Shown here in pieces: positions 32,676 to 42,306 of a DNA stretch of 64,000 nucleotides (within the stretch, counting starts at the first letter, position 1; each line of letters starts with the position of its first letter). Below the pieces are notes generated by a model. It was given only the letters and a program-made list of their open reading frames with translations. It did not search any database and was not told the origin of the DNA. Origin of the DNA: Volvox africanus (taxonomy: Eukaryota; Chlorophyta; Chlorophyceae; Chlamydomonadales; Volvocaceae). The position numbers and the translations under genes were made by a program. The stretch covers positions 2,407,001 to 2,471,000 of the forward strand of contig BSDZ01000078.1 of assembly GCA_030268105.1 (NCBI GenBank). Direction: 5' to 3'.

Positions 32676-33510
32676 TGTTGTGCTACGGTTCGTTTCCCGC
32701 CGATGCGTAGGTCGATGCGACCCTACGAGGCAAAGTGTTATCTTGACGAATGCATGAACCATCAATGCATATGAATGAACTTGCATGATATAAATATATT
32801 CGTATATATTTATATATGCATTTGGCATGACACCATTATCCATCGCGACATCGCATCATGGCAAATCCGCCTAGCATGCATGAAATCCCAAATCATTGAA
32901 ATGCGCATTATGCTCGTGCTAAGAAACGATAAGTAATATTATTTAATATAATATTACTTCATTACAGCACACGTTGAGAGCGCCGCACTCGTCGCGATGC
33001 ATGCCTTGCAACCGAATATCGTTATTCGGACCCTTGCATCATGCGAATGCCGGAAAGGCTTAATACGTTGTTATGCTTGGACATCGCCTATACGCAGTAG
33101 GGTTGTCACACTTAGGATCGGCCTCCTAGTGTGAATCGTACGACATTGCGATGCTGCGAGTATAACAGATGCGAGGACGGCTAAGCAAGATAAGATATTC
33201 GACACCGGAGAACACTCGTGTGTTCTACATTATTATTGAGATACGCTATTCTACTTAGCCCGAGCTAAGCCTAAACTTCGCTATACACCGCCGCGTGATG
33301 ATTGCTTGCTTCCGGCGCTGACGGTGATTGCGTCCATTGCACCGCTTCGATCTGTAAGACTGTAAGTTATATCTCTTCTTGTTTTGAAGTCTTCCGCTGT
33401 CTCTGTTTGCTCGCGTTTGCCTTGCTGTACTTGCAAGTGCTCGCGCATCGGTGTCGAAAGCCTTCAGACGCGCAGATACTTATGAGCAAACACGAAGGAG
33501 AGGTACAACA
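32676..33510 (+). repeat. A2 3' LTR
   Basis: 835 bp, preceded by the polypurine tract at 32661-32675. Followed by the AAAGG duplication, where B1 pol resumes. Confidence 0.97.
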
Positions 33511-33515
33511 AAAGG

Positions 33516-34442
33516 TACCTTAGTCGATAGGTTCCCTTTGCACAAACTAAGTGTGGTGGACTCCATATCGATGCGAGCGCGGTACTGTCGTAATGTCGCG
33601 GCACCCAGAATGTACTGTGCTGTCTCTGAGAGACCTTGTAGCACATACGGTTGGGCCCTAACATGCAGAGGGCCTATCGATAGGCTCAGGGTGATCCTGC
33701 CCACGATGGGATGCTTTCCTCCATTACCGAGGGTAACCTGTGCACAATCAGACGACTGAGGGGTCAACCCCAAAGCATTCACCTCCTTTGCTGAGATGAA
33801 GTCGTCACTGGCGCCAGTATCCACAAGCGACCTCCGAGGCCGATCTCGATAATAGGGACGCGATTCCCTGTCGGAGTCGACTCTGCACACAATAAGGGAT
33901 CCTATAGCAGGCTCGAACCTGGTAGGACTCAAAAGAGGAGCCTCAAACCACACTTCAGCAGCGTAAGGTAGTTTAGGCAACATCGTCGGTTTGCCCGTCA
34001 CATCCACACCGTTAAACAGAGTGGTGCCCGACTCGAATCGGAGGACACATTGCATACCTTCCAACAAAGACGCCACTTTACGTTGGCAAAAAGAGGGAAT
34101 TAATATGCAAGCTGCAGTGTCCGGATTTCGAGGGCGGTACTTCTTGTACCTGGCGAGCTGTTCGCACAGCTCACGGAAAGATGAAGGGATTAGTAGAGAA
34201 GTGTGGCCCGATAAATCGAGGGAAGAAAGGGGGCAACGCGGCGCAAATAAATTACACAACGAGTCGAAGTGGTTTAGTCCCGTGCGTCCGTCGAGCGAAA
34301 AACGTCACTCAATAGCCCGCTCGATTTGTCCGAAAACAGCAGGTAAAAGGGCCCTCACTGTAGGGCGTAACGACGGCCAGCGGCCACATTCACCTTCTTC
34401 TATCCCGGGAGAAGTCCCTTCCTCCACATCCCGGGCAACTTC
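33516..34442 (-). pseudogene. pol: B1 pol, N-terminal part with protease
   Basis: Starts in the gag frame after the UAG and includes the leader segment CNLFAPRCPLSSLDLSGH and the protease [17 protein letters not shown]. Against B2 and B3 the segment before the protease is damaged: LLLSAESTPTGNRVPIIKIGLGGRLMKA is replaced by unrelated out-of-frame residues (two compensating indels, around 33835-33900), so the protease is probably non-functional. Truncated on the left by A2. Confidence 0.9.
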
Positions 34443-34445
34443 CTA
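34404..34445 (-). promoter_or_regulatory. B1 gag-pol UAG with downstream stem-loop
   Basis: On the minus strand: UAG (34445-34443), 7-nt spacer GAAGTTG, stem CCCGGGA (34435-34429), 18-nt loop, TCCCGGG (34410-34404), a perfect 7-bp stem. Same spacer and loop length as in family A although the sequence differs. Confidence 0.65.
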
Positions 34446-35681
34446 GGTCGTCTTCGGTACGAAAGGTGGCAAAAGGGGGCACTCGCGGGTAGGGTGTTCT
34501 CCCACACACCGCAAACAAAGATTAGCAAACTTCCGACGGTCAAACTCCGAGCGTCGGCACTCCCACTTTTGCATGTACGGATCATCTGTCCGGGGTTTCT
34601 TAACACTAGGAGCCGCGTTCTGCATTGCAGCTACAGACGGCACGCTCTCTCTTTGCTTTCCTTTAGCATGGCCAGAGCTCGGCCCAGCTCCCGCAGACCC
34701 ACGATTACTTGGGTTGTGGCGTCCGCGATTGTCATACCGCCTTTCCTTACGAACGGTATGCACGGTTGCCGCGGGGCGTTGGCGGTCAGGACCCTGGTCC
34801 TTCGGCGTCAACTCCGAAGGCAGTTCCTGCGCTCGCATCGCGTGAACGCGAGGGTTAAATTGTTTAACGTCCTTGCCCGCCAAATGTCTAACTTCTGCAC
34901 CTCTAGCAAAAGCTACCAAGGCATCATAAGATTGGAAAGGAATTCCGCTAAGGTCAGTGGCGCACCATCGTGCAAGGGATTCAGTAAGACCGCGATGGAA
35001 CCAAAAGATACGATCCTCTTCAGGAAAGTTAATGATAGGTGTTATCAGCGCCTCGAAGCGGGACTGATAAGCAGGAACAGTTTCGTGTGGACGCATGTGG
35101 TACGTGCCTTGTGCCAGCGTCTTACGAGCCTCGTTGCCACGTGAGCGAACTTCCGTAGCAAAGCGAGTGAGAAGAGCATCGATCAAGTTATCAAACGTAT
35201 ACTTGCCCCTAGCGGTTGTCCATTCATCATACCAGTCCTTGGCAACACCCTCAAGGGTATTCCCGACAAACAGGCATTTAATGGAGTCGCATCCCCCGCC
35301 GTGCACCGCTTGCAAATACTGCCTAGCATCACGAACGTAAGCCCGTGTCCTATCCGCGACGCTATGTCCTGAATTCTTTGCCTTTTCGTCAGCGGAAATA
35401 TCGAGCTTAGGCACGGGGATAGTCAACTTCATTACCTCCGGTATTCCGACGGGTTCTTGAACCGCGGGTGTTACTGGGGCCTGTTGTACTCCGACTCCCT
35501 CACTTGTTGTAGCCGCTGCCGACAGTGGTACAATCAAATGCGAAGGGGTCTGAAGGACGGTAGGATCAGACATAAGACGAGTCCCAATGGTATCGGGATC
35601 AGCAAAAGCAGTTCTAGTAGCGAGGCCGCCATCGGGCTGGCTGGCAGTGCCCAGATAGGAACTATCTTCGCGTCCCGACAT
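34443..35681 (-). CDS. gag: B1 Gag
   Basis: 412 residues, MSGREDSSYLGTASQPDG to PFVPKTT then TAG. Gag core (FVGNTLEGVAKDWYDEWTTARGKY), linker with NRGSAGAGPSSGHAKGKQ, then CLRCVGEHPTREC (C-x2-C-x3-H-x4-C). Homologous along its length to family A Gag at low identity. The frame is open, so B1 may still make Gag. Confidence 0.94.
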   Translation of the reverse strand: MSGREDSSYLGTASQPDGGLATRTAFADPDTIGTRLMSDPTVLQTPSHLIVPLSAAATTSEGVGVQQAPVTPAVQEPVGIPEVMKLTIPVPKLDISADEKAKNSGHSVADRTRAYVRDARQYLQAVHGGGCDSIKCLFVGNTLEGVAKDWYDEWTTARGKYTFDNLIDALLTRFATEVRSRGNEARKTLAQGTYHMRPHETVPAYQSRFEALITPIINFPEEDRIFWFHRGLTESLARWCATDLSGIPFQSYDALVAFARGAEVRHLAGKDVKQFNPRVHAMRAQELPSELTPKDQGPDRQRPAATVHTVRKERRYDNRGRHNPSNRGSAGAGPSSGHAKGKQRESVPSVAAMQNAAPSVKKPRTDDPYMQKWECRRSEFDRRKFANLCLRCVGEHPTRECPLLPPFVPKTT

Positions 35682-35715
35682 GAAGCACGAGCTTATTCGG
35701 GCAGACAGGAATTTA

Positions 35716-36079
35716 CTATAAACCTGAGAGCAACGTAACGTAAGAGGAATTTGTGACTATTTGCGTACCGACAGAGCTCCCGAGTAGACCAAGGAGATAA
35801 ACGATATAGTCCGTTAGGTTGTCCTTTATTTCAGTAGTTTTCTGGATCAAAGCCTTGATTTGTTCCTCGTTCAAATATTGTCCAGCCAATACCGCATTCA
35901 GTGTTGGCGTACGTTCACCTGCAACTCACAGTGCCAGATTCGCAACGAGAATGCAGCAACTATTTATCAGCAGGTGTCTAAATTCACAAACCGGAAGCGG
36001 CGGCATCCAGAACAGCGCGGCCGAGATCCTCTGCGAAGGTGTCTAAAGGGCTGCGGCAAGTGTCGTCGTCACTTGCCAT
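35716..36079 (-). CDS. B1 leader ORF, predicted two exons
   Basis: Exon 1 36079-35992, predicted intron 35991-35919 (73 bp, GTTTGT...TTGCAG), exon 2 35918-35716 (203 nt, same length in B2 and B3). Exon 1 MASDDDTCRSPLDTFAEDLG; exon 2 with TPTLNAVLAGQYL and IQKTTEIKDNL. Stops 35 bp before the gag start, so it does not overlap gag here. Confidence 0.55.
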
Positions 36080-36147
36080 CACGAGAACCTACTTCCGATG
36101 AGGGACAATGCAACCATCATGATTCAACCAGGTCTCAATACCAAATT

Positions 36148-36961
36148 TGTTGTATCCTTCCTTCTTCAATCATGTATTAGCTCTGCACGTCTAGGTGTTA
36201 GCTGCGTGCGTACCAAGCTTACGAACAGCAAGGCAAGCCAATGCGAATAGTAGACAGCGGAAGATTCAATAGCAAGGAAAGATTCAACTTACAATGTTCT
36301 TCAGTTACAGAATTACAGTCTGCCGTCAGACCCCGTGGGCAATGTTCATCACTCGGCTGCAGATGGAATGCTAGAATAGCTCAGGCCGAATATAAATGAT
36401 TATATTGTATGTATGCGTATCGGATAGAGTTAAGTACTCGAATACTTGTCCAAAGTTAGCGTCGCGCCGACTTCAGTCTCTAGGCGGCCATCCTCGCACC
36501 TATCACGTCGCGATACCGATGTGCAGTACAGGTCTCACTGGATTACGATCTCAAGTGTGAGTACCTTGGTAATACTGCTCTAAATATCGTGTCATTCGTG
36601 ATATTATTGGATGCAACGCATGCAATATGCAAAGGTCCGAATATCGATATTCGGTTGCCGACCCAACCATCGCGATCGTCGCATTCTTGCATACGCGTAT
36701 GGTTTATGACACAGATGAGGTAATAATATTTAAAGTATTATTACGTGATATAATATGCCAATGGATAGATCGCGCATTAATTATCAGCATCGAGTCAAAC
36801 ATGTTGACCGACAGCGTGATGTCGTGAATGATGATGCGACATGCCTGATTAGCTAGATATACTCGAGTATATCATGCTAATATGATTGTATTATGCTTCA
36901 TGATATCTGAATGCATTGCGGCCTTCATAAATGTAAACGGTGATTGAACCCGCGTACAACA
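36148..36961 (-). repeat. B1 5' LTR
   Basis: 814 bp, TGTTGTATCC...GTACAACA on the plus strand. Primer-binding site variant TGGTATTGAGAC (minus strand) adjacent at 36133-36144. Contains palindromes GAATATCGATATTC and GATATACTCGAGTATATC. Confidence 0.96.
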
Positions 36962-36966
36962 GTCCG

Positions 36967-38560
36967 GAAAGCGGTTTTCAGAATATCAGAAGCAGCAATG
37001 TGTATCTGATTATACCCTTGTTGAAGGTCAATCGAGGAAAAATAAGCTGAGCCTTTCAGCTTATCGAGCAGGTCATCGACGCGCGGCAAAGGGTAGCGAT
37101 TTTTAATCGTGGTCGCATTCAAGCCCCTATAATCAATGCATATACGCAACGTCCCATCCTTCTTACCGACAAACAGTATTGGTGCAGAATATGGTGATGT
37201 GCTGGGCCGAATCATACCCTTTGCGAGCAGATCCCCCACTTGCCGCTTCACTTCATCTAGCTCCATCGGGCTTAACCTGTACATAGGTTGTGAAACGGGT
37301 TGTGCTCCGGGCACAAGAGGGATTGTATGGTCAACAGGCCGCATAGGTGGGAGCCCTGGGATGTCATGAAAGACATCAGCATATTTATGCAGGAGGGCCT
37401 CGACCTCAAGATCCTTCACGGTGGACTGCGCGGTGGTAGCATTTGATTGCACCCGTGGCCTCACAAGCAACACATGGGCGCCTTTCCGTATCATCCGATC
37501 GGTTTCCTTGCGCCCAATTAGCTTGGGTTCTTGATTTCCGCTGACGATCGCCGCCAAAGCAAAATTAACCCCAGGCTCCGCAACAGTTCCGCCCTCCTCT
37601 GGTGTGACATCTTGGTACGACAGGAAAGGTACCTTAGTCGATAGGTTCCCTTTGCACAAACTAAGTGTGGTGGACTCCATATCGATGCGCGCGCGGTGTC
37701 GCGGCACCCAAAATGTACTGTGCCGTCTCCGAGAGACCTTGTAGCACATACGGCTGGGCCCTAACACGCAGAGGGCCTATCGATAGGCTCAGGGTGATCC
37801 TGCCCACGATGGGATGCTTACCTCCATCAGCGAGGGTAACCTGTGCACAATCAGACGACTGAGGGGTCAACCCCAAAGCATTCACCTCCTTTGCCGAGAT
37901 GAAGTCGTCGCTGGCGCCGGTATCCACGAGCGCCTTCATCAGTCGACCTCCAAGGCCGATTTTGATAATAGGGACACGATTCCCTGTCGGAGTCGACTCC
38001 GCGGAAAGCAAAAGTGATCCTATAGCAGGCTCGAACCTGGTAGGATTCAAAAGAGGGGCCTCAAACCAAACTTCAGCAGCATAAGATAGTTTAGGCAGTA
38101 TCGTCGGTTTACCCGTCACATCCACACCGTTAAACAAAGCGGTGCCTGACTCGAATCGGAGGACACATTGCATACCTTCCAACAAGGATGCCACCTTACG
38201 TTGGCTAAAAGAGGGAATTAATATACAAGCTGCAGTGTCCGGATTTCGACGGTGATACCTCTTGTACCTGGTGAGCTGCTGGCACAACTCACGGGAAGAT
38301 GAAGGGATAAATAGAATAACGTGGCCAGATAAATCGAGGGAAGAAAGAGGGCAACACGGTGCAAATAAATTACACAACGGGTCGAAATGGTTTAGTCCCG
38401 TGCACCCATCGAGCGAAAAACGTCGCTCGATAGCCCGCTCGATTTGTCCAAAAACAGAAGGTAAAAGGGCCCTCACAGCCGGACGCAACGACGGCCAGCG
38501 GCCACATTCACTCTCTTCGATCCCGGGAGAAGTCCCTTCCTCCACATCCTGGGCAACTTC
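36967..38560 (-). pseudogene. pol: B2 pol, upstream half (protease to RT start)
   Basis: In the gag frame after UAG: GRWPSLRPAVRALLPSVFGQ, protease [17 protein letters not shown], then an 11-bp deletion near 37697 (CGCGCGGTGTCGC where others read CGCGCGGTACTGTCGTAATGTCGC) that shifts the frame. It then runs to the RT ([20 protein letters not shown]) until B1 interrupts it at 36966. Continues at 12308-14522. Confidence 0.92.
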
Positions 38561-39799
38561 CTAAGTTGTCTTCGGTACAAAAGGTGGCAAAAGAGGGCAT
38601 TCACAAGTAGTGTGCTCTACCGCACACCTCAAGCAAAGGTTAGCGAACTTCCGACGGTCAAACTCCGAACGTCGGCACTCCCACTTTTGCATATACGGAT
38701 CATCTGTCCGGGGCTTCTTAACACTAGGAGCCGAGTTCTGCATTGCAGCTACAGACGGCACGCTCTCTCTTTGCTTTCCTTTCGCATGGCCAGAGCTCGG
38801 CCCAGCTCCCGCAGACCCACGATTGCTTGGGCTTCGGCATCCGTGATTATCATACCGTCTTTCCTTTCGAACGGTATTCACGGCCGCCGCGGAGCGTTGA
38901 CGATCGGAACCCTGGTCCTTCGGTGTCGACTCCGAAGGTGGTTCCTGCACTCGCATTGCGTGAATACGAGGATTAATTTGCTTAGCGTCTTTTCCAGCTA
39001 AATTCCGAACTTCTGCACCTCTAGCAAAAGCTACTAACGCATCATAAGATTGAAACGTAATTCCGCTGAGATCGGTGGCACACCACCACGCAAGGGATTC
39101 AGTGAGGCCACGGTGAAACCAGAAGATACGATCCTCCTCAGGAAAGATAACGTTAGGGGATATCAGTGCCTCGAAACGGGACTGATAAGCAGGGACGGTC
39201 TCGTATGGACGCATATGGTACGTGCCTTGTGCCAGCGTCATACAAGCCTCCTTGCTACGCGAGCGAACTTCCATAGCAAAGCGGGCGAGGAGAGCATCGA
39301 TCAGGTTGTCAAACGTGTATTTGCCTCTAGCGGTGGTCCATTCGTCATACCAATCCTTTGCGGCACCCTCGAGGGTATTCCCAACGAACAGGCATTTAAT
39401 GGAGTCGCATCCCCCGCCGTGCACCGCTTGCAGATATTGCCTAGCGTCACGAACATAAGCCCGAGTCCTATCCGCGACACTATGCCCTGAATTCCTTGCC
39501 TTTTCGTCAGCGGAAATATTGAGCTTGGGCACGGGGATAGTCAACTTCATTACCTCCGGTATTCCGACGGGTTCTTGAACCGTGGGTGTTACCGGAGCCC
39601 GTTGTGCTCCAACTCCTTCACTTGTTGTAGCCGCTGCCGACAGTGGTACAATTAAGTGTGAAGGGGTCTGAAGAACAACGGGGTCAGACATAATACGAGT
39701 CCCGACAGTATCGGGATCGGCAAAAACAGGTCTAGCGGCAGGACCGCTATCGGGTTGGCTGGCGGTGCCCAGATAGGAACTATCTTCGCGTCCCAACAT
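38561..39799 (-). CDS. gag: B2 Gag
   Basis: 412 residues starting MLGREDSSYLGTASQPDS; the usual MSG is MLG. Gag core NTLEGAAKDWYDEWTTARGKY, knuckle CLRCAVEHTTCEC (spacing C-x2-C-x3-H-x4-C retained, an extra Cys replaces Arg). Ends PFVPKTT then TAG. Open frame. Several private changes (for example SLAWWCATD) suggest no recent selection. Confidence 0.93.
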   Translation of the reverse strand: MLGREDSSYLGTASQPDSGPAARPVFADPDTVGTRIMSDPVVLQTPSHLIVPLSAAATTSEGVGAQRAPVTPTVQEPVGIPEVMKLTIPVPKLNISADEKARNSGHSVADRTRAYVRDARQYLQAVHGGGCDSIKCLFVGNTLEGAAKDWYDEWTTARGKYTFDNLIDALLARFAMEVRSRSKEACMTLAQGTYHMRPYETVPAYQSRFEALISPNVIFPEEDRIFWFHRGLTESLAWWCATDLSGITFQSYDALVAFARGAEVRNLAGKDAKQINPRIHAMRVQEPPSESTPKDQGSDRQRSAAAVNTVRKERRYDNHGCRSPSNRGSAGAGPSSGHAKGKQRESVPSVAAMQNSAPSVKKPRTDDPYMQKWECRRSEFDRRKFANLCLRCAVEHTTCECPLLPPFVPKTT

Positions 39800-39833
39800 A
39801 AGGCATGAGCTTATACTGGTGAACAGGAATTTA

Positions 39834-40190
39834 CTAAAAGATCTGTAAACAGGTAGCGCAAGAGGAATTTTCGATTACTCTCGTACCGACAGAACTCCTG
39901 AGTAGCTCGAGAAGAAAAGCGACGTAAACCGTAAGGCCGTCTCTTATCTCAGTAGTCTTCTGAATCAAAGCTTTAATCTGATCCGAGTTTAAGTATTGTC
40001 CGGCCAACACAGCGTTTAATGTTGGCGTACATTCACCTGCGGCTCACAATGCAAGCTTGCAACGAGAATACAGCAACTAGTTACCAACAGATATCTAGGA
40101 TTACAAACCGGAAGCGGCGGCGTCCAAGACGGCGAGGCCAAGATCCTCAGCGAAGGTGTCGAAAGGGCTGCGGCGCGTGTCGCTCGCCAT
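39834..40190 (-). CDS. B2 leader ORF, predicted two exons
   Basis: Exon 1 40190-40109 (two codons shorter than in B1 and B3, in frame), predicted intron 40108-40037 (72 bp), exon 2 40036-39834 (203 nt). Exon 1 RRSPFDTFAEDLG; exon 2 KALIQKTTEIRDGL. The frame-keeping 6-bp length change supports coding. Confidence 0.55.
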
Positions 40191-40257
40191 CGCGAGAACC
40201 TACTTCCAATGAGGGGCAATGAGACAGTCATGAATTTACCTGTCTCGATACCAAATT

Positions 40258-41070
40258 TGTTGTATCCTTCCTTCTTCAATCATGCACTGAATCTGCACGT
40301 CTGGATGTTAGCTAGTGTGCACCAAGCTTACGAACAGCAAGGCGATTCAATGCGAACAAAGTGACAGCGGAAGACTCAAGAATAAGGAAAGATCCAATTT
40401 ACAATAGTCTTCGTTTACAAATCGGTAGATGGCCGTCAGACCCCGTGGGCAATGTTCATCACTCGGCTGCAGATGATATGCTAGAATAGCTCAGGCCGAA
40501 TATATATGAGTATATCGTATGTATGTGAATTAGATCGAGTTAAGTACACGAGTACTTAGTCCAAAGTAGCACAAGCCGACTTCGGTCTCTAGGCGGCCGT
40601 CCTCGCACCTATCACGTCGCAATACCGATGCACAGTACAGGTCTCACTGGATTCCGATCTCAAGTGTGAGTACCTTTGTAGCACTGTTCTAAATATCGTG
40701 TCATCCGTGATATTATTGAATGCAACGCATGCAATATGCGAAGGTCCGAATATCGATATTTGGTTGCCGACCCAACCATCGCGATCGTCGCCTTCTCGCA
40801 TACCCGTATGGTTTATGACGTAAATGAGGTAATAGTATTTAAAGTATTATTACGTGATATAATATGCCAATGGATACATCGCGCATTAATTATCAGCATC
40901 GAGTCAAACATGTTGACCGACAGCGTGATGTCGTGGATGATAATGCGACATGCCTGATTAGCTAGATATACTTGAGTATATCATGCTAATATGATTGTAT
41001 TATGCTTCATGATGTTCAGATGCATTGCGGCCTATTTCGGTGCAACCGGTGATCGAATCAGCGTACAACA
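40258..41070 (-). repeat. B2 5' LTR
   Basis: 813 bp, TGTTGTATCC...GTACAACA, followed by a further ACAACA before A5 sequence, so the end may be 41076. Primer-binding site at 40243-40254 (TGGTATCGAGAC on the minus strand). Confidence 0.93.
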
Positions 41071-41413
41071 ACAACAGCATGCTGGTTCCCACGAGTTGTG
41101 CTCGCTGGTATACCCTGTCCACTTGACCAAGTACTCGTGTACTGTCCGCTTACGTCGGTGTCAGCCCACACGACGCGCGCAATAATCTAACACCCACTCC
41201 ACATCGTAAAACTTCTGTTTACCAGCGATCCAGGTCTGGGGAACTGGTTCAATCGCTGCAGGGGCGTTAGCAGGCTCAGGGATGGGTTCCGTACCACGAT
41301 AAGGACGTACAAGCGATGCGTGAAAAGTGGGGTGAAGGGTCATATCAGCGGGCCATGCAAGCTCAACAGCTACATTCCCGACCATGCGCACGACAGGATA
41401 CGGGCCAATCCAG
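41071..41413 (-). pseudogene. pol: A5 pol, integrase C-terminus and start of chromodomain
   Basis: Outermost element A5 seen between B2 and A6. Codes for [20 protein letters not shown], the YRGTEP linker, QKFYDVEW, a TGA at 41164-41166 (Arg CGA to TGA after RRVG), and then the first half of a chromodomain ([20 protein letters not shown]). A6 has the same TGA. CpG-derived changes are frequent. Continues at 56330-57915. Confidence 0.88.
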
Positions 41414-42247
41414 TGTTGTACCTCTCCTCCATGTTTGCTCATAAGTATCTGCGCGTCTGAAGGCTTTCGACACCGATGCGTGAGCACTTGCAAGTACAGC
41501 AAGGCAAGCGAGAGCAAACAGAGACAGCAGAAGACTTCAAAATGAGAAGAGATATAACTTACAGTCTTACAGATCGAAGCGATGCAATGGACGAAATCGC
41601 CGTCAGCGCCGGAAGCAAGCAATCATCACATGGTGGTGATAAGCGAAGCTTAGGCTTAGCTCAGGCTAAGTAGAATAGTGATTAGCAATAATAGTATTGA
41701 ACACACGAGTGTTCTCCGGTATCGAATGTCTTATCTTTCTTAGCCATCCTCACATCTGTTATACTCGCAGCATCGCAATGCCGTACGATTCACACTAGGA
41801 GGCCGATCCTAAGTGTGACAACCCTACTGCGTATAGGCGATGTCCATGTATAACAACGTATAAGCCTTTCCGGCATTTGCATGATGCAAGGGTCCAAATA
41901 ACGATACTCGGTTGCAAGGCATGCACCGCGACGAGTGCGGCGCTCTCAACGTGTGCTGTAATGAAGTAATATTATATCAAATAATATTACTTATCGTTTC
42001 GTAGCACGAGCATAACGCGCACCTCAATGATTCGGGATTTCATGCATACTAGGCGGATTTGCCATGATGCGATGTCACGATGGATAATGGTGTCATGCCA
42101 AATGCATATATAAATATATATGAATACATTTATATCATGCAAGTTCATTCATATGCATTGATCGTTCATGCATTCATCAAAATAGCACTTCGCCTCGTAG
42201 CGTCGCATCGACCTACACATCAGCGGGAACTGAACTGTGGCACAACA
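41414..42247 (-). repeat. A6 3' LTR
   Basis: 834 bp, TGTTGTACCTC...CTGTGGCACAACA; preceded on the minus strand by the polypurine tract (42248-42262). Confidence 0.95.
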
Positions 42248-42306
42248 ATTATCCCCCCTCCCGTATGCAGCGTCCTCGCTGCTTCATACAGCATCGACTG
42301 CAGGGG

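Larger units (their letters stand above)
26020..33510 (+). mobile_element. Element A2, complete family A copy
   Basis: 7491 bp with 835-bp LTRs at 26020-26854 and 32676-33510, target duplication AAAGG at 26015-26019 and 33511-33515, inserted in B1 pol just after the protease. I count about eight LTR differences, six of them at CpG. Gag is open; pol has one 2-bp net deletion after the protease that is identical in A7. Confidence 0.97.
14523..36961 (-). mobile_element. Element B1, family B, carrying A1 and A2
   Basis: Complete from LTR to LTR (14523-15336 and 36148-36961, both 814 bp), with target duplication GTCCG at 14518-14522 and 36962-36966. B1 sequence itself is 14523-18039, 25516-26019 and 33511-36961. 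Removing A1 and A2 leaves roughly 7.5 kb, the same size as family A elements. Its pol carries several stops and a GGGGC expansion, so B1 is no longer autonomous. Confidence 0.95.
12308..41070 (-). mobile_element. Element B2, family B, split by B1 (and by C on the left)
   Basis: B2 sequence occupies 12308-14522 and 36962-41070; 14523-36961 is the later insertion B1. Its 5' LTR is 40258-41070. Its chromodomain and 3' LTR lie left of the window beyond C. On the right it abuts the chromodomain-region code of A5, so B2 was inserted into A5. The right border reads GTACAACAACAACAGCATG, so the exact LTR end is ambiguous by up to 6 bp (41070-41076). Confidence 0.9.

Noticed and set aside
34573..34845. 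Plus-strand ORFs within B1 and B2 gag
   Set aside because: They overlap the conserved Gag frame, differ between copies by frame-breaking changes and show no known domain.
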